44,753 bases of DNA, taken from Burkholderiaceae bacterium (lineage in GTDB: Bacteria > Pseudomonadota > Gammaproteobacteria > Burkholderiales > Burkholderiaceae_C). Position 1 is the stretch's first letter, and each line of letters opens with the position of its first letter. Positions 9,509 through 20,300 of the stretch are shown here, piece after piece. The notes below the pieces were generated by a model that worked only from the letters and a program-made list of their open reading frames with translations, did not search any database and was not told the origin of the DNA. The DNA lies in the NCBI GenBank assembly GCA_030653255.1, contig JAURZS010000049.1, positions 1 through 44,753 of the forward strand, in the 5' to 3' direction. The position numbers and the translations under genes are program-made.

Positions 9509-10359
9509 GCCATCGCTCCCAGTACGTGCGCTGTGCCGGCCGCGAGATCCACTACACCGAATGGGGCGCCGACCACGCCGACACCGTCATCGCCTGGCAC
9601 GGCCTGGCGCGCACCGGCCGCGACATGGACGAACTGGCGCAGCACCTGAGCGCGCGCTACCGCGTGATCTGCCCCGACACGCTGGGGCGTGGCCTGAGCC
9701 AGTGGAGCCCGGACCCCGACCACGAATACTGCCTGGCCTTTTATGCACGTCTTGCCGCCGACCTGTTCTCGCAGCTGGGTATCGCTCGCGCGCACTGGGT
9801 GGGCACCTCCATGGGCGGCGCCATCGGCATGGTCTGCGCCTCGGGCCTGGCGCAGCCCACGCTCAAGGGCCGCATTGCCAGCCTGGTGCTCAACGACAAT
9901 GCGCCGCAGCTTGCGGCCAGCGCGATCGAGCGCATCAAGGCCTATGCCGGAAATCCGCCGGCATTCGATTCCATGCTCGAGCTCGAAGCTTTTTTCCGGC
10001 AGGTGTACCAGCCCTACGGCTGGTTGAGCGACGCGCAGTGGCGCCGCATGGCGGAAACCTCGGCGCGGCGGCTGCCCGACGGCCGGCTCACGCCACACTA
10101 CGACCCGGCCATGATCCGGCAGTTCACCCACCACGAAGATGACTACCTGATCTGGCGCCACTACGACGCCATCACGGCCCCGGTCCTGTGCCTGCGCGGC
10201 GCCCAATCCGATCTGGTCCTGCCCGAGGTCGCGCAGGCCATGCGCACGCGCGGACCGCGCGCACGGGTGGTCGAAATCCCCGACTGCGGCCACGCGCCGG
10301 CGCTCAATGTGCCCGCGCAGCTCTCTCTGGTCGCGGACTTCATCGACGCGCACAACTGA
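9505..10359 (+). CDS. Alpha/beta hydrolase
   Basis: HGLARTGRDMDELAQHL, nucleophile elbow GTSMGGAIG, C-terminal DCGHAP; translationally coupled to the Liv operon. Confidence 0.88.
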   Translation: MSHRSQYVRCAGREIHYTEWGADHADTVIAWHGLARTGRDMDELAQHLSARYRVICPDTLGRGLSQWSPDPDHEYCLAFYARLAADLFSQLGIARAHWVGTSMGGAIGMVCASGLAQPTLKGRIASLVLNDNAPQLAASAIERIKAYAGNPPAFDSMLELEAFFRQVYQPYGWLSDAQWRRMAETSARRLPDGRLTPHYDPAMIRQFTHHEDDYLIWRHYDAITAPVLCLRGAQSDLVLPEVAQAMRTRGPRARVVEIPDCGHAPALNVPAQLSLVADFIDAHN

Positions 10360-10464
10360 ATAACCCTGTTTGCAGCATCCCGGGTTTACCCCGGGCTTGT
10401 CCGCGTCCTGCAATCCACTTTATGCTGTGAAGTCCACAACCCAATGCACCTTCCAGGAGCCCGC

Positions 10465-11355
10465 ATGAGACGCATGACAGCACAAGATTTCGACCAGGAA
10501 CTGTTGATTCTTTTTGATGCCTACGTTCACGGCACGATCGATCGCCGGGGCTTTCTTGAGCGCGCCCAGAAGTTCGCCGTCGGCGGCATGACGGCGGGTG
10601 CATTGCTCGCCGCCCTGAGCCCCAACTTCGCGCTGGGCCAGCAAGTGGCCAAGGACGACCGGCGCATCCAGACCGAGATGATTGACTACGCATCGCCCGC
10701 GGGCAGCGGGCGCATGAAGGGCTATCTGGCGCGGCCAGCCAACGTCACGGGCAAGCTGCCCGGCGTGCTCGTGATTCACGAGAACCGCGGTCTGAATCCG
10801 CACATCGAAGACATTGCGCGCCGCCTCGCGCTGGACAACTTCATCGCCTTTGCGCCCGACGCGCTGACCCCCCTTGGCGGCTATCCCGGCAACGAAGACA
10901 AGGCCCGCGAACTGTTTGCCACCCTGGACCAGAACAAAGCCCGTGAGGACTTCATCGCCGGCGCCAATCTGCTCAAGGCCCGCCCCGAGCTCAATGGCAA
11001 ATACGGTGCCGTGGGCTTTTGCTACGGCGGCGGCATGGTGCATATCCTCTCGACCCGCCTACCCGATCTGGCCGCCGGCGTGCCCTTCTATGGCAACGTC
11101 CCGGCCGCGTCCGAGGCCGTCAAGGTCAAGGCGCCGCTGCAGATGCATTTCGCCGGCATCGACGAACGCATCAATGCATCATGGCCCGGGTACGAGGCCG
11201 CGCTGAAGGCCGCCGGCGTGCGCTACGCAGCCTGGCAATATCCCAACACCCAGCACGGCTTCAACAACGACACCACACCGCGCTTCGATGCGGCGGCGGC
11301 CAAGCTGGCCTGGGACCGCACGATCGCCTTCTTCAACCAGCACCTGCGCGCCTGA
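10465..11355 (+). CDS. Dienelactone hydrolase family protein (Tat-like N-terminus)
   Basis: VIHENRGLNPHIEDIARRLA, GFCYGGGM, TQHGF. Confidence 0.88.
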   Translation: MRRMTAQDFDQELLILFDAYVHGTIDRRGFLERAQKFAVGGMTAGALLAALSPNFALGQQVAKDDRRIQTEMIDYASPAGSGRMKGYLARPANVTGKLPGVLVIHENRGLNPHIEDIARRLALDNFIAFAPDALTPLGGYPGNEDKARELFATLDQNKAREDFIAGANLLKARPELNGKYGAVGFCYGGGMVHILSTRLPDLAAGVPFYGNVPAASEAVKVKAPLQMHFAGIDERINASWPGYEAALKAAGVRYAAWQYPNTQHGFNNDTTPRFDAAAAKLAWDRTIAFFNQHLRA

Positions 11356-11363
11356 GGGGGCAG

Positions 11364-11385
11364 GGGCGGCTAGAGCCAGCCGCCC
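11364..11385. terminator. Hairpin between convergent genes (possible bidirectional terminator, no clear T tract)
   Basis: GGGCGGCT-agagcc-AGCCGCCC at the convergent 3' ends. Confidence 0.3.
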
Positions 11386-12401
11386 ATGTGCCGCAGTGAC
11401 AGCCGCCCCAGCGCGGCTGTCCAGTGCGCCGAATCATTGAGGCACGCGATGTAGCCGAAGCGCTCGCCGCCGGCGGCAAGAAAGGCCTCGCGCGCCTCCT
11501 GCGCGATTTCTTCCAGCGTCTCAAGACAGTCGCCGGTAAAGCCTGGACAGAACACGTCCACGCTGCGCGTGCCCGCGCGCGCCAGGGCCTGCAGCGTGGG
11601 TTCGGTATAAGGCTGCAGCCATTGGGCCCGGCCGAAACGCGACTGGAAGGTCAGCTGCCATTGCCCCTCGGACAGGCCTAGCGCCTGTGCCAGCAGCCTG
11701 CCGGTTTCCTGGCACTGGTCGTGATAGGGATCACCCAGTTCCCGCGTGCGTTGCGGCACGCCATGGAAACTGAGGATCAGCCGCTCGGCGCGACCCTGGA
11801 CCTGCCAGTGGTCGCGCACGCGCTGCGCAAGCGCTGCGATATAGCCGGCATCGTCGTGGTATTGATTGACGAAGCGCAGTTCGGGCAGGCGCCGCACGCG
11901 CGCGGCCCAGGCATAGACCGCGTCGAACACGCTCGCGCTGGTGGTGCCCGAATACTGCGGATAGGCCGGCAGGACGAGGACGCGGGCGACACCCTGGCTC
12001 TTGAGGGCAGTCAGCTGCGCGGCGATCGCGGGCGAGCCGTAGCGCATCGCAGGCAGTACCGTGACCGCATGGCCCGCGTCCTGCAGCCATTGCTGCAGAC
12101 CGGCGGCCTGGCGCTCAGTCCAGATCTTCAGGGGCGAGCCCTCGGGCGTCCAGATGGACGCGTACTTTGCGGCGGATTTGGCGGGCCGCACCCGCAGAAT
12201 GATGCCGTGCAATATCGGCAGCCACAGCAGTCGCGGTATCTCGACCACCCGATGGTCCGAAAGAAACTCGGCCAGATAGCGCCGCACCGCAGACGGCGTG
12301 GGCGCGTCAGGCGTGCCCAGATTGCACAGCAGGATTGCGGTGCGCCCGGGCCCGGCGGGCGCGGGGGATATTTCAGGGTCGAAGCGGGACAGGGAAAGCA
12401 T
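11370..12401 (-). CDS. hemH: Ferrochelatase
   Basis: AILLCNLGTPDAPTPSAVRRYLAEFLSDHRVVEIPR, LSFHGVPQRT, PGFTGDCLETLEEI. Confidence 0.95.
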   Translation of the reverse strand: MLSLSRFDPEISPAPAGPGRTAILLCNLGTPDAPTPSAVRRYLAEFLSDHRVVEIPRLLWLPILHGIILRVRPAKSAAKYASIWTPEGSPLKIWTERQAAGLQQWLQDAGHAVTVLPAMRYGSPAIAAQLTALKSQGVARVLVLPAYPQYSGTTSASVFDAVYAWAARVRRLPELRFVNQYHDDAGYIAALAQRVRDHWQVQGRAERLILSFHGVPQRTRELGDPYHDQCQETGRLLAQALGLSEGQWQLTFQSRFGRAQWLQPYTEPTLQALARAGTRSVDVFCPGFTGDCLETLEEIAQEAREAFLAAGGERFGYIACLNDSAHWTAALGRLSLRHMGGWL

Positions 12402-12419
12402 GAGGTATTCTCTCCGACT

Positions 12420-13127
12420 ATGCTCGACATCACCAAGATCAAGGCCATTTCACTGGACCTGGACGACACCCTGTGGCCGATCTGGCCGACCATCGAGCGC
12501 GCCGAGAAAGTCCTGCACAACTGGCTGACCGACAACGCTCCGATGGCCGCCGCGCTGTTCTCGAGCCCTGTGGCGCTGCGTGAAATCCGCGACCACATCG
12601 CCCTCACCCGCGCCGAACTCCGTCACGACCTGAGCGCCATTCGGCGCGAGTCCATTCGCCTGGCCTTGTACCGCGCCGGAGAAAATCCGATGCTCGCACA
12701 GAGTGCTTTCGATGTTTTTTTCGCCGAGCGCCAGCGCGTCGAGTTCTACGACGACGCACTGCACGCGCTCGAATTCCTGGCGCAGCGCTTTCCGCTGGTC
12801 AGCCTGTCCAACGGCAATGCCGATGTGGAACGCGTGGGCCTGGGCAAGTACTTTCGCGCGGCGGTGAGCGCGCGCGAGTTCGGCGTCGGCAAGCCCGACC
12901 CGCGCATCTTCCATGCGGCCGCGGGCGCAGTCGACGCGCAGTGCCACCAGGTGCTGCACGTGGGTGACGATGCCACACTGGACGTGCTGGGCGCGCTCAA
13001 CAGCGGCATGCAGGCGGCCTGGGTCAATCGCGCCGATCATCTCTACCCGCACGATGAGCAGCCCCACATCGTGCTGAGCAACCTGACCGAACTGTGCGAA
13101 CTGATCAGGCAGCGCGAGGCGTCATGA
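12420..13127 (+). CDS. HAD family hydrolase
   Basis: MLDITKIKAISLDLDDTLWPIWPTIERAE...SLSNGNADVERVGLGKYF...GKPDPRIF...HVGDD. Confidence 0.88.
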   Translation: MLDITKIKAISLDLDDTLWPIWPTIERAEKVLHNWLTDNAPMAAALFSSPVALREIRDHIALTRAELRHDLSAIRRESIRLALYRAGENPMLAQSAFDVFFAERQRVEFYDDALHALEFLAQRFPLVSLSNGNADVERVGLGKYFRAAVSAREFGVGKPDPRIFHAAAGAVDAQCHQVLHVGDDATLDVLGALNSGMQAAWVNRADHLYPHDEQPHIVLSNLTELCELIRQREAS

Positions 13128-14427
13128 GCGCTGCCGCAGCCGTCGCACTGCGCACTGCGCCTTCCAGCGTGGCGGGGTAGGGGCCTTCCACGTAGTCGCC
13201 GCAGGCCAGCAGCCCTGGCGCAATGTACGCGGCGGGCCGCTGCAGTCCGGGCGTGCAGGCGAAGGTTGCGCGCCTTTCCACCACCGTCTGCAAAAGTTCG
13301 AGATCGTCCAGACCCAGCTGTGCGCGGCCCTGTGCCATGACTTGTTGCGACAGGGCGTCGCGTTCCTCGCGGCATGCACTCACGACAAAGGCCAGCACTA
13401 CACGCTGTGCGTCGTCGTTTCCTGGGCTGTGTTCCAGGCCCGGCGGCAAGGCCCGGCGCGGCAGGCCGCGGTCGAAGACGAATTGCGCCGGCGCGCCGGG
13501 TCCGCTGCGCAAGGCCAGCATGGGCTGCGCGAGCCGATGACGGCTCAGCGCATAGACCGTGGCAATGGCCTCGTGGCGCAAAGCCCGCGCTGAGGCGGCC
13601 CAACTGCCGTCCGCAAACTGCGCGCCGGCACCGTCGCATTCCTCGACCAGGCGCGCCGCGTCCCAGGGCGCGCAGGCCAGCAGCACCGTGTCGAAGGGTT
13701 CGCCATCGAGCGTCCAGCCCCCCGCATGGGGGGCCAGTTCCTGCACCCTGTGCGCCCGCCGGACCTCGCCGCCGTGCGCCAACAGCCAGCGCGCAGCGGC
13801 ATCCGGAAACAGGCGGCTGAGGTCGTACTGCGGCAGCAGCAGATGCGAGCTGCCCGCAGGCCCCAGCAGGCCATCGCGCAGCACACGCAGGAACACCTGG
13901 GCACTGGCCTGCGCCATCGGCGTATTGAGCGCCGACAGGCACAGTGGCTCGACAAATTCCGCGACAACGCGCGCTCGCAGGGTCTGGCTCATCCGTGCCA
14001 CAGTCAATGAAGGCGCGCATTCGAAGTGCGCCCGCTTCCACGACAGCGCCGCGCGCAGCAGCGACAGCTTGTCGCGCCAGTCCCAGCCGCGTGCCGTCAG
14101 AATCCCGGCCAGCGCATCCAGCGGCGCCGGCCAGCGCGGCAGCACCAGGCCGCCACCATCGGGATAGCGCAGCGATAGCGTGCGCCGCTGCAGCGCGGCG
14201 TCAAGGTCGACGCCGACCAGGGCCATCAGGCCAAGGGTTTCGGTGTACGCGCCGATCAGGATGTGCTGGCCGTTGTCCAGACCGGCCATTGCTTCAGTCA
14301 GCGCGCGCGCGCGTCCGCCCAGACTGCGTGCGGCCTCGAATACGGTTACCGCATGGCCGGCGCGGCAGGCCTGCACCGCCGCCGCCATTCCGGCCCAGCC
14401 GCCGCCTACGACGGCGACACGGCTCAT
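13105..14427 (-). CDS. hpnE: Hydroxysqualene dehydroxylase (squalene-associated FAD-dependent desaturase) HpnE
   Basis: FAD-binding VAVVGGGWAGMAAAVQACRAGHAVTVFEAARSLGGRARAL...; last gene of the hpnC-hpnD-hpnE order. Confidence 0.9.
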   Translation of the reverse strand: MSRVAVVGGGWAGMAAAVQACRAGHAVTVFEAARSLGGRARALTEAMAGLDNGQHILIGAYTETLGLMALVGVDLDAALQRRTLSLRYPDGGGLVLPRWPAPLDALAGILTARGWDWRDKLSLLRAALSWKRAHFECAPSLTVARMSQTLRARVVAEFVEPLCLSALNTPMAQASAQVFLRVLRDGLLGPAGSSHLLLPQYDLSRLFPDAAARWLLAHGGEVRRAHRVQELAPHAGGWTLDGEPFDTVLLACAPWDAARLVEECDGAGAQFADGSWAASARALRHEAIATVYALSRHRLAQPMLALRSGPGAPAQFVFDRGLPRRALPPGLEHSPGNDDAQRVVLAFVVSACREERDALSQQVMAQGRAQLGLDDLELLQTVVERRATFACTPGLQRPAAYIAPGLLACGDYVEGPYPATLEGAVRSATAAAALMTPRAA

Positions 14428-15260
14428 CGCCCGAGCGCCTGCATGCGCCAGGCCAGCCAGAGCTTGCGCAGCGGCGTCAGGCTCACGCGCTGGTGCAGCA
14501 CCTGAAAGCCATCAGACTCGATCTCGCGCAGCAAGGCGCGGTAAATGCTGGCCATCATCAGTCCGGGCTTCTGCGCGCGGCGGTCAGCCTCGGGCAGCAG
14601 GGCCAGCGCCTCGTCATAGAGGTCCTGCGCACGCTGTGCCTGGAAGCGCATCAGCGCGGTGAACCGATCAGAGTAAGTGCGCTTGAGGATTTCATGCGCC
14701 TTCACATCGAAGCGCTGCAACTCGTTCATCGGCAGATAGATGCGCCCGCGCAGCGCGTCCTCGCCCACGTCGCGAATGATGTTGGTGAGCTGGAAGGCGA
14801 GCCCCAGCCTGTGCGCGTATTCAGTAGTGGCGGCTTGCGTCTGCCCGAAGATGCGGGCCGAGACCTCGCCGACCACACCGGCTACCAACTGGCAATAGCG
14901 CTGCAGCGCCGTGAAATCGAGGTAGCGCGTCTGCTCCAGGTCCATGCGGCAGCCCTCGATTACCGCTTGCAGATGGCGCTGCTCGATGCCGAAGCCCGCG
15001 CACAGCGGCATCAGGGCCTTCATTGCAGGATGGCTGGGCTGGCCGGCATAGGCGCTGGCCACTTCGGACTGCCACCAAGCGAGCTTGGTGGCCGCAACGC
15101 CGGGGTCCTGCACCTCGTCGACCACAGCGTCGACCTCGCGGCAGAACGCATAGAAGGCTGTGATCGCCGCACGCCGGGGCTTGGGCAGAAACAGAAAGGC
15201 GTAATAGAAGCTGCTGCCGGAGGCTGCCGCTCTTTGCTGGACATACTGCTCGGGGGTCAT
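14424..15260 (-). CDS. hpnD: Presqualene diphosphate synthase HpnD
   Basis: SSFYYAFLFLPKPRRAAITAFYAFCREVDAVVDE...LGLAFQLTNIIRDVGED. Confidence 0.9.
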   Translation of the reverse strand: MTPEQYVQQRAAASGSSFYYAFLFLPKPRRAAITAFYAFCREVDAVVDEVQDPGVAATKLAWWQSEVASAYAGQPSHPAMKALMPLCAGFGIEQRHLQAVIEGCRMDLEQTRYLDFTALQRYCQLVAGVVGEVSARIFGQTQAATTEYAHRLGLAFQLTNIIRDVGEDALRGRIYLPMNELQRFDVKAHEILKRTYSDRFTALMRFQAQRAQDLYDEALALLPEADRRAQKPGLMMASIYRALLREIESDGFQVLHQRVSLTPLRKLWLAWRMQALGR

Positions 15261-15270
15261 GGCGCGATTG

Positions 15271-16140
15271 TCACATCCACAGGCCGCGCCACATCAGCAG
15301 CGGGGCATCCAGCGCGCGCAGGCGCGGCCGGGTCTGCAGCGTCGCATGGCCCGAGGCCTCGATGCGCTCCAGGATGCGCAGGCCGCCCTGAACCACCAGG
15401 CGCAGTTCCCAGCCGCCGCGACCGGGCAGGGCATGGACCAGTGGCGCGCCCTCGCGCATCAGATCAAACGCCCAGCGGCACAGGCTGGCGATCAGGCGCG
15501 TGGTCTGCGGCGTGACACGCCGCGCGCGCAGGTCGTCTTCGCTGGCACCGCAGGCGATCCGGTCCGCCTGCGGCCAGTAGTGGCGCCCGCGCCCGATGTC
15601 CACGCTCAGGTCCTGCCAGAAATTGATCAGTTGCAAGGCCGAACAGATGCAGTCGCTGCGCCGCAGCGACACTTCATCGCCCACGCCATACAGATGCAGC
15701 AGGAGCCGCCCCACCGGGTTGGCCGACAGGCGGCAGTAGGCCAGCAGGTCCTGACGGTCGGCATAGGGTAGGGCATCGCGTGTTCGGACCACGTCCTGCT
15801 CGAAAGCCGAGAGCAGATCACCCAGCAGCGCGGGGGGCAGCGAGAACTCGTGCAGCGCGGTCGCCAGGGGCCGGAACACCTGCGGCCAACGGGCCGAAGG
15901 CGCCGTGCCGCGCGTCAGCGCTGCCAGATCGGCTCGGTAGTCGGCCAGATTGGCCAGGCGGGCCGCGGCCGGGGCATCGCCCTCGTCGGCGATGTCGTCC
16001 GCGACTCTGGCAAAGTGGTAGATCGCGGCAATCGGCGCACGCAGCCGGGGCGGACACAGCCAGGACGCCACGGGGAAATTCTCGTAGTGGTCAACGGGGT
16101 ACGAAGGGGCATTCACGCCGGCATTGTCGTTGCTTGACAA
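15271..16140 (-). CDS. hpnC: Squalene synthase HpnC
   Basis: YENFPVASWLCPPRLRAPIAAIYHFARVADDIADE...CICSALQLINFWQDLSVD. Confidence 0.9.
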   Translation of the reverse strand: MSSNDNAGVNAPSYPVDHYENFPVASWLCPPRLRAPIAAIYHFARVADDIADEGDAPAAARLANLADYRADLAALTRGTAPSARWPQVFRPLATALHEFSLPPALLGDLLSAFEQDVVRTRDALPYADRQDLLAYCRLSANPVGRLLLHLYGVGDEVSLRRSDCICSALQLINFWQDLSVDIGRGRHYWPQADRIACGASEDDLRARRVTPQTTRLIASLCRWAFDLMREGAPLVHALPGRGGWELRLVVQGGLRILERIEASGHATLQTRPRLRALDAPLLMWRGLWM

Positions 16141-16162
16141 GAATTTCCGTTTACCCTAGATT
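16134..16162 (+). promoter_or_regulatory. sigma70-type promoter for the RND operon
   Basis: TTGACA (16134-16139) N17 TAGATT (16157-16162). Confidence 0.65.
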
Positions 16163-16176
16163 ACTAACTAGTCAGT
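16163..16176. promoter_or_regulatory. Operator-like palindrome ACTAACTAGTCAGT (TetR-type candidate)
   Basis: Near-perfect dyad centred on ACTAGT immediately downstream of the -10 box. Confidence 0.5.
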
Positions 16177-16212
16177 CATTAGCGGCATTCGCCGCTCCAC
16201 TCCATTCCTGCC

Positions 16213-17322
16213 ATGACACCTCCGACCTCCTCAACAATGCGCCTGTCTGCACCCCTTCTGGTGGCAAGCCTGATGCTGGGCGCCTGCGCCAAGCCCGAGC
16301 CCGCACCGGAGCCGGTGCGCGCCGTCAAGGTCATGACCGTGGGCATGGGCACTTTCGATGCAGGCGCCGAATTCCCCGCCGAAGTCCGTGCGCGGGTCGA
16401 GTCCCGGCTCGGGTTTCGCGTCGGCGGCAAGATTCTGAGTCGCGGGGTCGAACTCGGCCAGCGCGTCAAGGCCGGACAGGTGCTGGCGCAGCTCGACCCG
16501 CAGGACTACAAGCTGGCCGCTGATGCGGCCCGGGCGCAGGTCGCAGCCGCCCAGACCAACCGGGATCTGGCGGCGGCCGACTACAAGCGCTTTGCCGCGC
16601 TGAAAGAGCAGAACTTCATCAGCGGCGCCGAGCTGGAGCGGCGCGACACCGCCCTCAAGTCCGCGCAGGCCCAGTTGGAGCAGGCCCAGGCCCAGTTCAG
16701 CGCCCAGGGCAACCAGACCGCCTACACCCGGCTCGTGGCGGATGTATCCGGCGTGGTGACCGCCGTTGAAGCCGAGGCCGGCCAGGTGGTGGCTGCCGGC
16801 ACGCCGGTGTTTCGCATCGCCCAGGACGGCCCGCGCGATGCGGTGTTCACCGTGCCCGAAGACAAAGTGGGCCGGCTGGCGCTCGGGGGCCAGGTCGCTC
16901 TGAGGGTCTGGGCCGGCGACACACCGCTGCGGGGCCGCGTGCGCGAAATCGCCGCCAGCGCCGATCCCGTCACCCGCACCTATCCGGTCAAGGTGGCGAT
17001 CGAAGGCGCTGCCATGCCGGCGCTGGGCGCTACGGTCTATGTGCGCCCCGCATCCCTGGGACATGCCGGTACGCAAGTCATCAAGCTGCCGACCAGCGCG
17101 CTGCGCCAGGAGGGCACGGGCACTGCGGTCTGGGTCCTGGAACCCTCGACCATGACCCTGCGTTCGCAGACCGTCCAGCTGGCCACGGCCGACGGCAACG
17201 AGGCTGTCATCGCCGCCGGCCTGCAGCCAGGCATGCAGATCGTGAGCGCCGGCGTCCATGTGCTGCAGCCGGGCCAGAAAGTCACCGTGTGGCAGGCCAC
17301 CGCGGCCGCAGTCAAGAAGTAG
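16213..17322 (+). CDS. RND efflux periplasmic adaptor subunit (lipoprotein)
   Basis: Lipobox LMLGAC; GFRVGGKILSRGVELGQRVKAGQVLAQLDPQDY; followed by an RND permease. Confidence 0.92.
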   Translation: MTPPTSSTMRLSAPLLVASLMLGACAKPEPAPEPVRAVKVMTVGMGTFDAGAEFPAEVRARVESRLGFRVGGKILSRGVELGQRVKAGQVLAQLDPQDYKLAADAARAQVAAAQTNRDLAAADYKRFAALKEQNFISGAELERRDTALKSAQAQLEQAQAQFSAQGNQTAYTRLVADVSGVVTAVEAEAGQVVAAGTPVFRIAQDGPRDAVFTVPEDKVGRLALGGQVALRVWAGDTPLRGRVREIAASADPVTRTYPVKVAIEGAAMPALGATVYVRPASLGHAGTQVIKLPTSALRQEGTGTAVWVLEPSTMTLRSQTVQLATADGNEAVIAAGLQPGMQIVSAGVHVLQPGQKVTVWQATAAAVKK

Positions 17323-17329
17323 GGCAGCC

Positions 17330-20300
17330 ATGCATTCCAGGGACGACACTGCACAGGCCGCCGCAGGCTTCAACCTTTCCCAGTGGGCGCTGGAACATCC
17401 GGCGCTGACGCGCTACCTGATGATCGTGCTGATGGTGCTGGGCTTTGCTGCCTACTTCCAGCTCGGCCAGGACGAAGACCCGCCTTTCACTTTCCGTGCC
17501 ATGGTGGTGCGCAGCTACTGGCCTGGCGCCACAGCGCAGCAGATGGCCGAGCAAGTCACAGACAAGATAGAGCGCACCTTGCAGGAGGTGCCCTACGCCG
17601 ACAAGATCCGCAGCTACTCCAAACCTGGTGAGTCGCAGGTCATCTTCCAGATCAAGGACTCGTCGCGTGCGAGCGAAGTGCCCGGCGTCTGGTACGCGGT
17701 GCGCAAAAAGATTGGCGATATGCGCGGCACCCTGCCCTCGGGCGTGCAGGGCCCGTTCTTCAACGACGAGTTCGGCGACGTCTACGGCGTGATCTACGCG
17801 CTCGAGGCCGACGGCTTCAGCTACGCCGAACTCAAGACCTTTGCCGACGACGTGCGCCAGCAATTGCTGCGCGTGGCCGATGTCAGCAAGGTCGAACTCT
17901 TCGGCGTGCAGGACGAGAAGCTCTACATCGAGATCTCGCAAAAACGCCTGGCCCAGCTCGGCCTGGACATGAGCCAGGTGCTGGCGCAGCTGGGCCAACA
18001 AAACGCCGTCGAAAGCGCAGGCGCCGTGCAGACCCCGCTGGACGTGGTGCAGGTGCGCGTGGGCGGCCAGTTCCAGGCGGTCGAGCAGATCGCCGCCATG
18101 CCGCTGCGCGGCAGCTCGGGCAACCAGCTGCGCCTGGGCGACATCGCCGAGATCCGTCGCGGCTACGTCGAGCCAACCGCGGTCAAGGTCCACCACCAGG
18201 GCAAGGAAGTGATTGCGCTGGGCGTGTCCATGGCCAAGGGCGGCGACATCATCCGCCTGGGCCAGTCGCTCAAGGGCGCGGCCGCGGGCATTGCCGCGCG
18301 CCTGCCCGCGGGCATCAAGCTCGTCCAGATCCAGGACCAGCCGCGCTCGGTGGCGACCTCTGTCAACGAATTTGTCGCCGTGCTGATCGAGGCCGTGGTG
18401 ATCGTCCTGGCGGTGAGCTTCCTGGCCCTGGGCTTCCACACCGACCGCAACGAGCCGCGCTGGTGGCGGCGCTACAGTGTCGACGTGCGCCCAGGCCTGG
18501 TCGTGGCCATCACCATCCCCCTGGTGCTGGCCGTGACCTTCCTGGCCATGTGGTACTGGGACATTGGCCTGCACAAGATATCACTGGGCTCGCTGATCAT
18601 CGGGCTCGGCCTGCTGGTGGACGACGCCATCATTGCCGTCGAGATGATGGTGCGCAAGATGGAAGAGGGCTACGACAAAGTGCGCGCCGCCACCTTTGCC
18701 TACGAGGTCACGGCCATGCCCATGCTCACCGGTACGCTGATCACTGCGGTGGGCTTCCTGCCGATCGGCATCGCGCGCTCGGTCACCGGCGAATACACCT
18801 TCGCGATCTTCGCGGTGACGGTCATCGCGCTGGTGCTGAGCTGGATCGTGTCGGTCTACTTCGTGCCTTACCTGGGCACCCTGTTGCTCAAGCACAGGCC
18901 CGCCGCCGCGCAGCAGGGCCCGCATGAGCTGTTCGACTCCGGCTTCTACAACCGTTTTCGTCGCACGGTCGACTGGTGCGTGCAGCACCGCTGGCTGACC
19001 ATCGGCGCGACCCTGCTGATCTTCGCGCTGGGCATCGTCGGCATGGGCCGCGTGCAGCAGCAGTTCTTCCCTGACTCAAGCCGCCCGGAAATCCTGGTGG
19101 ACATCTGGTTTCCCGAGGGCACCTCTTTCGCGGCCAACGAAGAAGTCGCCCGGCGCGTCGAGCAGCGCCTCATGCGCGAGAACGGCGTGGTCTCCGTCAG
19201 CACCTGGCTCGGTTCGGGCGTGCCGCGCTTTTATCTGCCGCTCGACCAGGTGTTCCCGCAGACCAACGTCTCGCAGCTCATCATCATCCCCAAGGATCTG
19301 GTTTTGCGTGAGAGCCTGCGCGTGAAGCTGCCGGTGTTGCTGGCCAGCGAATTCCCCGAGGTGCGGGGTCGCGTCAAGCTGCTGCCCAACGGCCCGCCCG
19401 TGGCATACCCCGTGCAGTTTCGCGTGATGGGGCCGGACCCGCTGGTGCTGCGCGAGCGCGCCGACGAGGTCAGGACCCGCATGCGCGCCAGCCCCAACAT
19501 GCGCGGCGTCAACGACAACTGGAACGAATCGATCAAGGTGATCCGCCTCGAAGTCGACCAGGACAAGGCCCGGGCCCTGGGTGTGAGCAGCCAGTCGATC
19601 GCGCAGGCTGCGCGCACCCTGGTCAGCGGCAGCGTCGTCGGCCAGTTCCGCGAGGGCGACAAATTGATTGACATCGTGCTGCGCCAGCCCCTGGACGAGC
19701 GCGACGCCATCACCGACATCGCCAACGCCAACCTGCCCACAGCTTCGGGCCGCTCCATTCCGCTGACCCAGATCGCCAGACCCGTATTCACCTGGGAGCC
19801 CGGCGTGATGTGGCGCGAGAACCGCGACTACGCCATCACCGTCCAGGGCGACGTGATCGAGGGCCTGCAGGGCGCCACCGTCACCAGCGAGCTGCTGCCC
19901 GACCTGCGCCGCATCGAAGCCGGCTGGCATGGGCGCGGCCTGTCGGGCTACCGCATCGAAGTCGCCGGCGCGGTGGAGGAGAGCAGCAAGGGGTCGAGCT
20001 CCATCGTCGCCGGCGTGCCCATCATGCTGTTTCTGACCTTCACCCTGCTGATGCTGCAACTGCACAGCTTCAGCCGCACGATGCTGGTGTTCCTGACCGG
20101 CCCCCTGGGCATTGCCGGCGTCGCCGGCGCGCTGCTGCTGCTGGGCCGGCCCTTCGGCTTCGTGGCGCTGCTGGGCGTGATCGCGCTGATGGGCATGATC
20201 CAGCGCAACTCCGTGATCCTGATCGACCAGATCGAGCAGGAGCGCGCCCGCGGCGTTCCCGCCTGGGACGCCATCGTCGAGTCCGCCGTGCGGCGCCTGC

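Noticed and set aside
11721-12419. N-terminal extension of the HAD ORF (11721..13127)
   Set aside because: Runs antisense through hemH; the HAD domain starts at the 12420 ATG
13105-13127. 3' overlap of HAD and hpnE genes
   Set aside because: A 23-bp convergent overlap is common in compact genomes
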